Part shown: positions 27,478 to 37,276 of the stretch, one piece after another
Layout: every line of letters begins with the position of its first letter
Position numbering within the stretch: position 1 is the first letter of the stretch
Source of the DNA: CAZKXX01 sp964556705
Lineage (GTDB): Bacteria > Acidobacteriota > Terriglobia > UBA7540
Assembly: GCA_964556705.1 (NCBI GenBank)
Contig: CAZKXX010000022.1
Coordinates: 1-41,913 of the forward strand
Direction: 5' to 3'
DNA: 41,913 nt
Notes under the pieces: model-generated
What the model was told of the DNA's origin: nothing
Databases searched by the model: none
Seen by the model: only the letters and a program-made list of their open reading frames with translations
Translations under genes and position numbers: made by a program

Positions 27478-30400
27478 ATGACGTGGAGTACCCTGCTCCG
27501 CCGCAACCTGACGCACTTCTGGCGCACGAACCTCGCCGTCGTCGCCGCCGTCGCGGTGGCTGTGGCGGTGCTCGCCGGAGCGCTGCTCGTGGGCGATTCG
27601 GTGCGCGCCAGCCTGCGCGACCTTGTCCTGCTGCGGCTCGGTGAAACGTCTTTCGTCATCACCTCCGAAAACTTCTTTCGCGATGGACTGGCGCAGGATT
27701 TGTCGTCGCGCCCGGAATTTGGAGAACAGTTTCGCGCCGCGGTTCCGTTGATCGCGCTCGACGGCGCGGTCACTCACGAACCGAGCCGCCGCCGCGCCTC
27801 GCGGGTGTTCGTCTATGGCGTGGACGAGCGCTTCTGGTCGTTCCACGCCCGCGAGGTCCGCGCGCCCGAAGCTCGCGAGGCGCTGCTGAGCGCCAGCCTC
27901 GCCGCCGAGCTCGGCGCCGCGCCGGGCGACGCCATCCTCGTGCGCGTCGAACGCCCCTCCGCGGTTCCCGTCGAGTCAATGCACAGTCACAAGGACGATC
28001 TCGGCCGCACGCTGCGCCTGGAAGCGCGCGAAACGCTTGCGGCGGAACAACTGGGCGAGTTTTCCGTGCGCCCGCAGCAGGGTTCGGTGCGCGCTGTCTT
28101 CGTTTCGCTCGCCCGGCTGCAACGCGACCTCGACCAAGCCGGCAAGGTGAACGGCCTCCTCGTTTCGGAGCCCGAATCGCGCACGCGGGCGGGCGAGGAA
28201 GCGGACGCTGCGCGCAGGAAGCTTGAATCGCTGCTGCGCGACTCGTCTCAGCTCGCCGACCTGGGCGTGCGCATCGTTCCGGCGGGAAGACCAGACTCGG
28301 CGCAGGTCACGGTTTCGATCGAAAGCGACCGTGTGGTGCTCGACGACCGCATCGCCGACGCCGCGCGCGCTGCCGCCGCGGACCTCCGTTGGGACGCGAC
28401 CTCGGTCTTCGCTTACCTCGCCAATACAATCCGCATCGGCGAACGCGAGATTCCCTATTCACTCGTCGCCGCGCTCGACGGCGAAGAGTTCGCTTCGCTG
28501 CCTGCCTCGCAGGAAGCGCCGCTCGAAAGCGAGCCGCCGCCCATCTGGTTGAACGATTGGGCGTGGCGCGACCTCGGCGCGCGCTTGCACGACCCGGTGA
28601 AGCTCGTGTACTACATCTGGCAGGAAGGCGGATTCCTCGAGACGCGCACGACGGAATTCTCGCTGCGCGGCCGCGTGCCCATGGAAGGGCTGGGCGGCGA
28701 CCGGTCGCTCGCGCCGACTTATCCCGGCATCTCCGAATCTCGCACGGTGAGTAACTGGGACCCTCCGTTCCCCGTCGATCTCAGCCGCATCCGGCCGCGC
28801 GATGAAGATTATTGGGAGAAGTTTCGGGCCGCGCCGAAAGCCTTCGTTCCGCTCGCCATCGGACAGCGCCTGTGGGAAACGCGCTACGGAAAATTGACCG
28901 CCGTGCGGCTCAGGGCTTCAGCAGGGACCTCGGCCGAAGTGGCGCTCGCCGCGGCCCGCGACGCACTGCGCTCGAAGCTCGACCCCGTCGAATCGGGCAT
29001 CGCTGTCTATGCCGCGCGCGCCGCGGGCACGGAAGCCTCGCGGGGTGCCGTCGATTTCAGCGTCTATTTTCTTTCTTTCAGCTTCTTTCTGGTGATTTCG
29101 GCAGTCCTCCTCACGGGGCTTTTCTTCCGCCTCGGGATCGAGCAGCGGCTGCGCGAAATCGGGCTGCTCGAAGCGGTGGGTTTTTCCTCCAGGGACGTGC
29201 GTGCAATTTTTCTGCGCGAAGGCCTGGCACTCGCCGCGCTGGGCAGCCTGCTCGGCGCCGCGGGCGCGGCGGGCTTTGGCGCGCTGATGATTCACGGCCT
29301 GCGCACCTGGTGGGTCGGCGCAGTCGGCACGACGTTCCTGCGTCTTGAAATCGCGCCCGTGTCGCTGCTCGCCGGCGTCGCGGGGGGAATCGTTGCCGCC
29401 GCGCTGTGCATCGTGTGGACGTTGGCCGGACTGCGTGAGCTTTCGCCGCGCAGTCTGGTGGCGGGCTCGCTCGAATCCGGTTCCGCAAGCCGCGCGGCGC
29501 GCTGGCGCACCGAGCGCTGGGGCGCGGCGGCGGCGGCGCTGGGCTTTGCGCTTCTCGCGACGGCGTCGTTCGGCTGGTTGGACCCGGCGATTGCGTTTTT
29601 TGTTGCCGGCGGATTAATGCTCGTGGCTCTCCTGAGTTTTCAGTGGGGCTGGCTCGCGCGGCCCCGCGGGGCGGGGCGGCAACCGGGCGCGGCAACCAGC
29701 GTCGTGTGGATGGGCGCGCGCAACGCTTCCTGGCGGCCCGGGCGCAGTCTCCTTTCAATTGCGCTGGTCGCTTCCGCCACGTTCGTTCTGGTCGCCGTGG
29801 ACGCTTTTCGCCGCGACGCTCGCGCCGACGCGCTCGACCCGCACTCCGGCACAGGCGGCTTCCCGCTTCTCGCCGAGTCGCTCCTGCCGATTCCCTACGA
29901 CGCCAACACCCGCGGGGGCCGAGAAGGTCTGAACCTTTCCGAAGACGAACTCGAAACCCTCGAAGGCGTGAAGTTCTTCTCCTTCCGCGTGCGCGCCGGC
30001 GAGGACGCGAGTTGCCTGAACCTCTATCAGCCGCGCAACCCGCGCGTGCTGGGGGTCCCCGAGGCGTTGATTGAAAGCGGCCGGTTCCGTTTTCAAAGTT
30101 CGCTCGCGGGCACGCCCGAAGAACGCGAAAATCCCTGGCAACTTCTCAACACAGAACTTGCAGACGGCGCCGTGCCGGCGTTCGCCGACGCCAACACCCT
30201 GACCTACATTCTCCACCGCAAGCTGGGCGAGGAAGTGGTCCTCGAGCAGGCCGGCCGCGAGGTCCGCCTGCGTTTGGTGGGCGCGCTCGCCGACAGCCTG
30301 TTTCAGAGCGAACTTCTCGTTTCCGAAAGGAATTTCCTGCGCGCGTTCCCGAACGAGCCGGGCTATCGCTTCTTTCTCCTCGACGCGCCACCGGAAAGGG

Positions 30401-30882
30401 CTCAGGAAATCGCCGCCGCGCTCGAAGAGGGTCTGCGCGATTACGGCTTCGACGTGAGCCCCGCCGCCGAGCGCCTGGAGGCGTTTCATCGCGTCGAAAA
30501 TACTTACATCTCAACCTTTCAGGCGCTGGGCGGTCTGGGGCTGCTGCTCGGAACGCTGGGACTCGCGGCGGTGATGGTGAGAAACGTGTTCGAGCGGCGG
30601 CGCGAACTGGCGCTGCTGCGCGCCGTCGGCTATCGCCCCGCCGACCTCGCCACGCTGACGCTGGCGGAAAATTCGATTCTGCTTTTCGGCGGATTGCTGA
30701 CCGGTATAGTATCGGCAGGGCTGGCGATTTTCCCGGCGCTCGCGGAGCGCGGGGGCGTGCCGGGCGGAGGTTCGCTCGCGGTGATTCTGGCGGGCGTAGT
30801 CCTCGCCGGTCTGGCCGCGTCGCTGGTGGCAGTGGCCGCGGTGGTCCGCGCGCCGCTGCTCGGGGCTTTGCGATCGGAATAA
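27478..30882 (+). CDS. Large FtsX/MacB-like ABC permease
   Basis: A 1134-residue membrane protein, much longer than usual LolC/MacB permeases. There is one N-terminal membrane segment (VVAAVAVAVAVLAGALLVGD), a very large periplasmic domain at about 40-520, and a first FtsX block beginning SVYFLSFSFFLVISAVLLTG with RLREIGLLEAVGFSSRDV. More membrane segments follow, with a second periplasmic domain at about 780-1000 and a second FtsX block containing RRELALLRAVGYRPADLATL. Two FtsX units in one chain suggest that a single polypeptide can serve as a complete permease dimer. AAGGAG precedes the ATG. The propeller gene follows after 4 bases. Confidence 0.88.
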   Translation: MTWSTLLRRNLTHFWRTNLAVVAAVAVAVAVLAGALLVGDSVRASLRDLVLLRLGETSFVITSENFFRDGLAQDLSSRPEFGEQFRAAVPLIALDGAVTHEPSRRRASRVFVYGVDERFWSFHAREVRAPEAREALLSASLAAELGAAPGDAILVRVERPSAVPVESMHSHKDDLGRTLRLEARETLAAEQLGEFSVRPQQGSVRAVFVSLARLQRDLDQAGKVNGLLVSEPESRTRAGEEADAARRKLESLLRDSSQLADLGVRIVPAGRPDSAQVTVSIESDRVVLDDRIADAARAAAADLRWDATSVFAYLANTIRIGEREIPYSLVAALDGEEFASLPASQEAPLESEPPPIWLNDWAWRDLGARLHDPVKLVYYIWQEGGFLETRTTEFSLRGRVPMEGLGGDRSLAPTYPGISESRTVSNWDPPFPVDLSRIRPRDEDYWEKFRAAPKAFVPLAIGQRLWETRYGKLTAVRLRASAGTSAEVALAAARDALRSKLDPVESGIAVYAARAAGTEASRGAVDFSVYFLSFSFFLVISAVLLTGLFFRLGIEQRLREIGLLEAVGFSSRDVRAIFLREGLALAALGSLLGAAGAAGFGALMIHGLRTWWVGAVGTTFLRLEIAPVSLLAGVAGGIVAAALCIVWTLAGLRELSPRSLVAGSLESGSASRAARWRTERWGAAAAALGFALLATASFGWLDPAIAFFVAGGLMLVALLSFQWGWLARPRGAGRQPGAATSVVWMGARNASWRPGRSLLSIALVASATFVLVAVDAFRRDARADALDPHSGTGGFPLLAESLLPIPYDANTRGGREGLNLSEDELETLEGVKFFSFRVRAGEDASCLNLYQPRNPRVLGVPEALIESGRFRFQSSLAGTPEERENPWQLLNTELADGAVPAFADANTLTYILHRKLGEEVVLEQAGREVRLRLVGALADSLFQSELLVSERNFLRAFPNEPGYRFFLLDAPPERAQEIAAALEEGLRDYGFDVSPAAERLEAFHRVENTYISTFQALGGLGLLLGTLGLAAVMVRNVFERRRELALLRAVGYRPADLATLTLAENSILLFGGLLTGIVSAGLAIFPALAERGGVPGGGSLAVILAGVVLAGLAASLVAVAAVVRAPLLGALRSE

Positions 30883-30886
30883 CCTG

Positions 30887-32137
30887 ATGAGGAGTGTGCC
30901 TGTGCGGGAGGGGAGAGGAGCGCTGTGGTCTGTGCTCGCCGCGTCGTTAGCCGCGGCGGGATTGCTCGCCGACGACTGGCCGCAGTGGGGCGGGCCCCAC
31001 CGGAACTTCAGGGCCAGCGGTGCGCAGGTGGCTGCCTCGTGGCCTTCGAGCGGGCCGCGTGAAGTGTGGAGCCGCCCGCTGGGCGAGGGTTACGCAGCCA
31101 TCGCCGCCGAAGGAAATCGCCTCTATACGATGTACCGCCGGGGCGAAACGGAAGTCGTCGTGGCGCTCGATGCCGCGACCGGCAAGACCGTGTGGGAGCA
31201 CCGTTACGACGCGCCAGCCCTCGAGGGCATGAGGCTGGAGCACGGGCCGGGACCGCACACCACACCGTTGATCGTCGGAAACCGGCTGTTCGCCGCCGGA
31301 GCAATGGGACATCTGCACGCGCTCGATAAAAACACCGGGCGGGTGCTCTGGTCGCGCAACCTTCACGAGATGACGGGCTTCGTCTGGCGTCGCGGCTACT
31401 CCTCCAGCCCCATCGCGCACAAGGACACGGTGATCGTGACGACGGGCAAGGCGGGCCAGAGCGTGATCGCGTTCCGGCAATCGGACGGCGAAGTGGTCTG
31501 GAAAAAGCAGGACTTCGATTACGGGCCGTCTTCACCGATTCTGATCGATGTGGACGGGCAGACGCAGTTGGTGGTGTTCATGGGAGAGGGCCCCGCCGGC
31601 CTCGATCCCGCGACCGGTGAATTGCTCTGGAGACATCCCCACGCGACGAGGGGCGGACTGAACATCAGCACCCCCGTCTGGGGAGAGGACAATCTCCTGT
31701 TCCTCTCTTCGGCGTACGACGGCGGAAGCCGGATGCTCCACCTGGCGCGCCAGGGTCAGAAGACGCAGGTGAAAGAGCTCTGGTCCACCAGCCGCATGCG
31801 CATCCATTTCGGGACCGCGATCCGGCTGGGCGATTACGTTTACGGTTCGAGCGGGGATTTCGGTCCCGCGTTTCTCGCCGCGGTCAACGTGAAGACGGGC
31901 GAAGTCGCCTGGCAGGACCGCAGCTTTGCGCGCGCCTCCATGGTCTTCGCGGACGGCAAGGCCATTGTGCTCGACGAGGACGGGAACCTGGGGCTGGTGA
32001 CTCTTTCACCTTCGGGGCCCAAGGTGCTGGCGCGGGCCGAGGTGCTCGCGCGCAACGCCTGGACGCCGCCGACGCTGGTAGGCACGCGGCTTTACCTCCG
32101 CGACCGCAGGACCATCCGGGCGCTGGATTTGCAGTAG
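30887..32137 (+). CDS. Secreted PQQ-type beta-propeller protein A
   Basis: A 416-residue protein with an N-terminal hydrophobic export signal (VLAASLAAAGLLA) followed by DDWPQWGGPHRNF, the usual entry motif of this family. Repeated strands of the kind VVALDAATGKTVWEH, LHALDKNTGRVLWS and LDPATGELLWRH indicate a PQQ-dehydrogenase-like propeller of about seven or eight blades. No catalytic domain is visible, so it is probably a scaffold or binding protein rather than a quinoprotein dehydrogenase. The start follows the permease stop by 4 bases with a weak ribosome site; GTG codons a few residues in are alternatives. Confidence 0.82.
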   Translation: MRSVPVREGRGALWSVLAASLAAAGLLADDWPQWGGPHRNFRASGAQVAASWPSSGPREVWSRPLGEGYAAIAAEGNRLYTMYRRGETEVVVALDAATGKTVWEHRYDAPALEGMRLEHGPGPHTTPLIVGNRLFAAGAMGHLHALDKNTGRVLWSRNLHEMTGFVWRRGYSSSPIAHKDTVIVTTGKAGQSVIAFRQSDGEVVWKKQDFDYGPSSPILIDVDGQTQLVVFMGEGPAGLDPATGELLWRHPHATRGGLNISTPVWGEDNLLFLSSAYDGGSRMLHLARQGQKTQVKELWSTSRMRIHFGTAIRLGDYVYGSSGDFGPAFLAAVNVKTGEVAWQDRSFARASMVFADGKAIVLDEDGNLGLVTLSPSGPKVLARAEVLARNAWTPPTLVGTRLYLRDRRTIRALDLQ

Positions 32138-32156
32138 ACCGACGGGAGGACGATTC

Positions 32157-33452
32157 ATGCGAGCACACCGTTTCGTGCCCTTTTTTCTGAGCTTGAGTCT
32201 TCTGACGATCGCGACCGCAGCCTTCGCGGGAGACTGGCCGCACTGGCGCGGGCCCGGCCACACCGGCCTGAGCGAGGAGACCAACCTCCCCGTCCGCTGG
32301 AGCGCGGAGGAGAACGTCCACTGGAAGGTCAAGCTTCCGGGACTGAGCGGAGCGACGCCCATCATCTGGGGCGACCGCGTCTTCGTCAACGTGACGGACG
32401 GGGACACCATCGGCCTTTGGTGCGTCAACCGTCGCACCGGAGCGGTGTTGTGGAAGAAGCATCTCGGTGACGGCAACGTGAAAATGCGCAAGCACAACAT
32501 GTCATCGCCTTCGCCGGTCACCGACGGCGAAAGCGTCTGGGTCATGACGGGCACGGGGCTGCTCCGCCGCCTGGATTTTCAGGGGAAAGAAATCTGGCTG
32601 CGCGACATCCAGAAGGACTACGGCCAGTTCGGCCTGAACTGGGGCTACGCGTCTTCACCGCTGCTGCACGAAGACTCGCTCTACGTCCAGGTGCTGCACG
32701 GCATGAAGACGGACGACCCCTCGTACCTTCTCCGCATCGATAAGATAACGGGGAAAACGATCTGGCGCGTGGAGCGGCCGACGAAGGCGATTCGCGAATC
32801 GCCCGACTCTTACACGACGCCGGCGCTGGCGCGCGCGGACGGCAAACTGGAGCTTGTGATTTCCGGCGGCGACGTCGTCACCGGGCACGACCTCGAGACG
32901 GGAAAAGAACTGTGGCGGCTCGACGGGCTGAATCCGGAAAACAATCCCTTCAATCGCATCGTCGCGTCGCCCGTGCCGCTGGGGGATTTCGTGGTGGTCC
33001 CGAGCCGCGTGAAGCCGCTCGTGGCCGTGCGCGCCGGCGGGCGCGGCGACGTGACGCGCACGCACCGCCTGTGGGGACGCGAAGAGGGTCCGGACGTGCC
33101 TACGCCCGCGAGCGACGGCAAGTACCTCTACGTTCTGCGGGACAACGGCGTCATGCACTGCTTTGAGGCGCGCTCGGGCCGCGAGATTTACGGCGGGCAG
33201 CGCGTTCCGCCCGGAACCTACAGCGCGTCGCCCGTGATTGCCGACGGGAAGATTTACGTGGCCAGCGAGGACGGGATCGTGACGGTGGTGCGCGCGGGAC
33301 AGAAGTTCGAGATTCTGGCCGAAAACAATCTGGGCGATTACACGCTCAGCTCTCCCGTCGTCTCGAACGGCCAGCTCTTCTTCCGGACGCAGAATTTCCT
33401 CTGGGCGATCGGCAAGCCGCGCGAGACGGCAGCGGCGCAACGGGCGGAGTGA
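32157..33452 (+). CDS. Secreted PQQ-type beta-propeller protein B
   Basis: A 431-residue paralogue of the preceding protein. A clear signal peptide (FVPFFLSLSLLTIATAAFA) is followed by GDWPHWRGPGHTGLSEETNL. Propeller strands include LWCVNRRTGAVLWKKHLG, LLRIDKITGKTIWRVERP and HDLETGKELWRLDG. GGGAGGA lies before the ATG, 19 bases after the previous stop, making it the last gene of the seven-gene run. It is convergent with the small membrane-protein gene, with only 3 bases between the stop codons and no room for a terminator. Function is unknown. Confidence 0.87.
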   Translation: MRAHRFVPFFLSLSLLTIATAAFAGDWPHWRGPGHTGLSEETNLPVRWSAEENVHWKVKLPGLSGATPIIWGDRVFVNVTDGDTIGLWCVNRRTGAVLWKKHLGDGNVKMRKHNMSSPSPVTDGESVWVMTGTGLLRRLDFQGKEIWLRDIQKDYGQFGLNWGYASSPLLHEDSLYVQVLHGMKTDDPSYLLRIDKITGKTIWRVERPTKAIRESPDSYTTPALARADGKLELVISGGDVVTGHDLETGKELWRLDGLNPENNPFNRIVASPVPLGDFVVVPSRVKPLVAVRAGGRGDVTRTHRLWGREEGPDVPTPASDGKYLYVLRDNGVMHCFEARSGREIYGGQRVPPGTYSASPVIADGKIYVASEDGIVTVVRAGQKFEILAENNLGDYTLSSPVVSNGQLFFRTQNFLWAIGKPRETAAAQRAE

Positions 33453-33455
33453 ACC

Positions 33456-33920
33456 CTAGCTCGAAGGTTTGAAGTAAAGGACCATCCCCGCCCCCACGGC
33501 GGCGAGCACGAAGCCAAGGTAAAGCATGGGACTCGGCGCGGTCTTTGGCGGGTGAAGCCACATCGAGACGAGGACGTTCACGAGCGGCGCGCCCCCGAAG
33601 ACAAGCGGCATGACGTAGGTGGGCAGGCCGCCCGACCGGAAGGCGAGGATGATGAAGATGGCGCCGATAGCGCCGAGCGCCCCGGCCGCCGTCGCGGCCA
33701 TCGCGCCGCCGGAGGTCCATCCCACAGACCCGCCGGTTAGTTGTCCCTGCGCGCCGAGCATCCCCAGCGGCACAACGACGGCGATCAGAAAATAGGCGAC
33801 GCCGACACACAACAGCGCGCGCAAGGGGCTCGCGAGCATCACCTGCCCGCGGTGCAAGGCGGGCCCGTACATTCCCCACGAGAGGACCGCGCCCACAACA
33901 AACAGGACCCATGCATTCAT
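33456..33920 (-). CDS. Small multi-pass membrane protein, EamA-like half transporter
   Basis: A 154-residue hydrophobic protein with about five membrane segments (e.g. WVLFVVGAVLSWGMYGPAL, ALGAIGAIFIILAFRSGG, YLGFVLAAVGAGMVLYF). The size and the GGLPTYVMPLVFGGAPLVNV stretch recall a single EamA/drug-metabolite-transporter unit, which would work as a dimer. Alternatively it is a conserved membrane protein without transport function. GAGGAG lies before the ATG. A nested palindrome separates it from receptor 3 upstream. Confidence 0.7.
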   Translation of the reverse strand: MNAWVLFVVGAVLSWGMYGPALHRGQVMLASPLRALLCVGVAYFLIAVVVPLGMLGAQGQLTGGSVGWTSGGAMAATAAGALGAIGAIFIILAFRSGGLPTYVMPLVFGGAPLVNVLVSMWLHPPKTAPSPMLYLGFVLAAVGAGMVLYFKPSS

Positions 33921-33965
33921 CGTTGACTCCTCGCCTTCAGGATTGATGGATTGGTGAATCGCTCC

Positions 33966-34061
33966 CCGTCCCTGTCACTTTCAGCTCCACCCCTGTCATC
34001 CTGAGCCCCGATCCCGCCTCGCGGGATGTGGGGGCTCAGGATGACACACAGCCAGGGACGG
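33966..34061. repeat. Nested 96-base palindromic repeat between receptor 3 and the membrane-protein gene
   Basis: Three concentric inverted repeats: CCGTCCCTG/CAGGGACGG (33966-33974, 34053-34061), TGTCATCCTGAGCCCC and its exact reverse complement (33994-34009, 34031-34046), and ATCCCGC/GCGGGAT around CTC (34011-34027). The TGTCATCCTGAGC core is the sort found in dispersed bacterial intergenic palindromes. It can fold as one long hairpin in RNA and may end receptor 3 transcripts. Confidence 0.75.
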
Positions 34062-34069
34062 CACGATTC

Positions 34070-37000
34070 TTACCACACAAGCCGCAGCCCGAGTTGAATC
34101 TGTCGTGACGAAGTGACGGTCGAACGGATACGGCCGAGGGTGGGCAGCGGCTGCTCGGCGGGCGCCGCGCCCTCGAAGGCGATGAGGCTGGGCGGGCCGA
34201 AATTGGCGCGGTTGAGCAGGTTGAACGCTTCGGCGCGGAACTGGACGGTGACCTCGCGCTCCCAGGCGGAAACCGGCGTGTTCTTCACGAACGCCAGGTC
34301 CACCGTGCGCAGGTTCGGGCCGATGAACGTCCCGCGGCCCAGCGTCCCGAGCGTGCCGGCGGGCTGCAACTGAAACGCCGCGGGATCGAAGTAGCGATCG
34401 GGCCCGCCGAGGACCGCGGAGTCGTACGTGAAGCCCGGCGCAAGGTTCGGCCGGTCAAACCCGATCCCCGGGCCGAGCGAAGGCGACCAAAGCGATCGCG
34501 AGCGGTTACGCTGGACGAAAAGGGTGAGCGGGTTGCCGCTGCGCACCGCCGTGATGGCAGCGAGTTGCCAGCCGTTCAGGAAAACGCGCGGCGCGCCCTG
34601 GAGCGTGCGGCCCAGCGGCAGCGGCCAGATAAAGTTCACGACCCAGTTGTGCTTGGCGTGAAAATCCGCCAGCCCCCGGTTGTAATCGAGCCCGGGAAAA
34701 CTCGGAAACGCCGAAGTCGTTCCCGTGGTCGAGTCGGAAAAGAACGTGGAGGCCTGCGTGGTGTCAATGTTGCGCGAGAAGGTGTAGGACGACTGAAACG
34801 TGAAGCCACCGGTCCAGCGCTTGCGCAGTTCGACGAGGAAGGCGTTGTACCAGGAATCGCCGTCGCTGCTCTTGAGCTCGATCGTCGTGAAGTTCGGATT
34901 CGGGCGCGTCAGGCCCGCCGGGAAAAACAGCGTCCCGTCCTCCAGGCGCTGCGGCTGCGGCACGTTGACGTCCGAACTGCGCAGCAGGTGAATTCCGCGC
35001 GTTCCGGCATAGCCGAGCGTCAGCAGCACATCCCAGGGCAACTGCTGCTGGACGCTGGCGTTCCAGACGTGCAGGTTGGGATTCTTCAAGTCCCATTCGA
35101 TGGGACGAATCGAAGTGATGCCGCCCGGCGCGAACGTGGGCTGCGGGAAAACGGGATTCGGCGTCACGACGCGCGGCGTGAACGGCGGATTCGTAATCGT
35201 GACGATGAGGTTCTGGTGATTGTTCGTGTTGAAGTACAGCCCATAGCCCGCGCGGAAAGCGGTGCGGCCGTCGCCGAAGACGTTCCACGCCAGTCCCACG
35301 CGAGGCGAGATGTTTTTGTAGGTCGGGTTCCGGTAGAGCGGCCCGACGGTCTCGACGGGGTCCATGATGTTGATGAGCGCCGAATCGCGCCCGCGGATTT
35401 CTTCCGGCAGCGTGGCGAATTCGTAGCGCACGCCGGCGTTCAGCGTCAGGCGCGGGTGCGCGCGCCAGGAATCCTGCAAGTAAAGCCCCGCGAGCGTGAA
35501 ACGCCAGTAGCGGTCCAGTTCGCCCTCAGGCGTCAGACCCACGAAGCGCAACGGCTGGTTCTCGAGGAAAGCGCGCAGGCCCGCGAAGGTGAAAATCCCC
35601 AGTGAAAACGTGGGATTGAAGAGATTGTCCTGATAGCGCTCGACGAGCCCGCCGAATTTCAGAAAATGCGAGCCGCGCACCCAGTTGCCGCCATGCTCGA
35701 ACCCGAACACGTTCTGCGTGAGCTGCACATTCACCGATGTCTGCGGACCGAAGCGCGGAACGCCGCCGATGTCGATACTCCCCAGGAAGGGGCGCCCCGG
35801 CACGAACGGCGCGAGCGGCTGGGATGTGTTCGCCTCCACATCCTGCCCGATGCGGGTGCGGCTGAAGTTCAGCCGGAAGGTGTGCAGCACTTCCGCCGAC
35901 TGCGTCCAGCGCGTCTCGGCGGTCACGAACTGGTTTCGCGAAAGAAAGGCGCGCGGAAACTGCGGGTAGTCAGTGGGCAGCGCCTGGTCGGCGTCATCGA
36001 AAGTGTAGCGCGCGAACGACTGCACACCGTCGGTGAAGTGGTGGTCGAGACGGACCTGCGCGAAGCTCTGATCGATCGTCTGCCTGAACGGAAAGGTGAA
36101 GGCTGCGAGCCCGCCGCCCAGGTTCGGCCCGTTCGGGAGCGGGTATTCATCGAGATACGGCCGTACCGCGTCGCTGACGGGCACGGTGATGGTGGAGCCC
36201 GGGTTGGCCGGGTCCGGCAGAACGCCGTTGCGCGCGTCGAGGTCGGGGACGATCGTGCTGATGGTCCTTCCCAGGCGCTCGCGCAAGCCTTCATGGCCGA
36301 CGAAGAAAAACGTCCGTTCGCGCCGGATGGGCCCGCCCAGCGTGACGCCGTACTGGTTGCGTTTGAACTCCGGCTTCCTCGACGGGTCGAAGAAGTTGCG
36401 CGCGTCGAAATTATCGTTGCGATGGAACCAGTAGAGCGAGCCGTGCAGGCTGTTCGTTCCGGACTTCGTGAGCGCGTTGATCTGGCCGCCGGAGTTGCGG
36501 CCGAACTCGGCGCTATAGGCGTTGGCTTCGACGCGAAACTCGCGGATCGTCTCGACGCCCAGCGCCGTGCCCGCGGCGCTCCCCGCGGGACTGTTGGTGA
36601 AATCGTTCTGCGGAGTCCCGTCAATCAGATAGACATTCGAGCGCGGGTCCTGGCCGTTGATGCTGGTGCCCAGGCCATGGGCGACCACGGAGCCGCCGTC
36701 GCGATGCGGAAAAGCCACGACGCCCGGCTGGAGCAACGCCAGGTCCGTATAGTTCCGCCCGTTCAGCGGCAGTTCGCGCACCGCCTGTTCGCTGACCAGA
36801 TAGCCCAGCTCGTGCGAGCGCGTGTTGACGAGCGGTGGCTCGCCGACGACTTCCACCACCTGGTCCACGGGGCCGATCTGGAGAACAAATTCCAGTTCCG
36901 CCGTCTCGTTGATGGTGAGCGTGACTCCCGAACGCACCAGCGGGCGGAAGCCCGTGTATTCGGCGCGCACTTCGTAACTGCCCACCGGCAGCCCCGCCAT

Positions 37001-37234
37001 CAGAAACCGGCCCTGTGGACCGGTCAGGACGCGCCGCGTCATGCCCGTTTCCACGTGCCGCGCCACGACGCCGGCGCCCGCGATGGCGGCGCCCGTCGGA
37101 TCGGCGACGCTCCCCGCGAGCGTTCCCGTCGTCTGGGCCCGCGCCGGCAGACCCGGGCTCCCCGTCACAATCAAGGCAAGCCAAAGGAGAAGGACCCTGC
37201 GCCACACACGAAACGAGCTGCTCCGCTTGTCCAT
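34070..37234 (-). CDS. TonB-dependent receptor 3, Oar-like
   Basis: A 1054-residue outer-membrane receptor. The order is: signal peptide (VLLLWLALIVTGSPGLPARAQ), carboxypeptidase-regulatory-like domain (LAGSVADPTGAAIAGAGVV ... GRFLMAGLPVGSYEVRAEY), plug (LPLNGRNYTDLALLQPGV, VYLIDGTPQND, SGTNSLHGSLYWFHRN), and a barrel ending IQLGLRLVW. The ATG at 37234 has GGGTGGAA just upstream; GTG at 37240 is possible. An extended -10 lies about 43 bases before the start. It is divergent from the DUF3311/symporter operon, so shared regulation of outer- and inner-membrane uptake is possible. The substrate is unknown. Confidence 0.9.
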   Translation of the reverse strand: MDKRSSSFRVWRRVLLLWLALIVTGSPGLPARAQTTGTLAGSVADPTGAAIAGAGVVARHVETGMTRRVLTGPQGRFLMAGLPVGSYEVRAEYTGFRPLVRSGVTLTINETAELEFVLQIGPVDQVVEVVGEPPLVNTRSHELGYLVSEQAVRELPLNGRNYTDLALLQPGVVAFPHRDGGSVVAHGLGTSINGQDPRSNVYLIDGTPQNDFTNSPAGSAAGTALGVETIREFRVEANAYSAEFGRNSGGQINALTKSGTNSLHGSLYWFHRNDNFDARNFFDPSRKPEFKRNQYGVTLGGPIRRERTFFFVGHEGLRERLGRTISTIVPDLDARNGVLPDPANPGSTITVPVSDAVRPYLDEYPLPNGPNLGGGLAAFTFPFRQTIDQSFAQVRLDHHFTDGVQSFARYTFDDADQALPTDYPQFPRAFLSRNQFVTAETRWTQSAEVLHTFRLNFSRTRIGQDVEANTSQPLAPFVPGRPFLGSIDIGGVPRFGPQTSVNVQLTQNVFGFEHGGNWVRGSHFLKFGGLVERYQDNLFNPTFSLGIFTFAGLRAFLENQPLRFVGLTPEGELDRYWRFTLAGLYLQDSWRAHPRLTLNAGVRYEFATLPEEIRGRDSALINIMDPVETVGPLYRNPTYKNISPRVGLAWNVFGDGRTAFRAGYGLYFNTNNHQNLIVTITNPPFTPRVVTPNPVFPQPTFAPGGITSIRPIEWDLKNPNLHVWNASVQQQLPWDVLLTLGYAGTRGIHLLRSSDVNVPQPQRLEDGTLFFPAGLTRPNPNFTTIELKSSDGDSWYNAFLVELRKRWTGGFTFQSSYTFSRNIDTTQASTFFSDSTTGTTSAFPSFPGLDYNRGLADFHAKHNWVVNFIWPLPLGRTLQGAPRVFLNGWQLAAITAVRSGNPLTLFVQRNRSRSLWSPSLGPGIGFDRPNLAPGFTYDSAVLGGPDRYFDPAAFQLQPAGTLGTLGRGTFIGPNLRTVDLAFVKNTPVSAWEREVTVQFRAEAFNLLNRANFGPPSLIAFEGAAPAEQPLPTLGRIRSTVTSSRQIQLGLRLVW

Positions 37235-37276
37235 TTCCACCCCGGTTTCTGATTTGCTGAAAAGCCCGAATTTTCA

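Noticed and set aside
30887..33452. PQQ-dependent alcohol or glucose dehydrogenases
   Set aside because: The propeller repeats are PQQ-like, but I see no catalytic Asp/Cys-Cys features or fused cytochrome domain, so only a propeller call is made.
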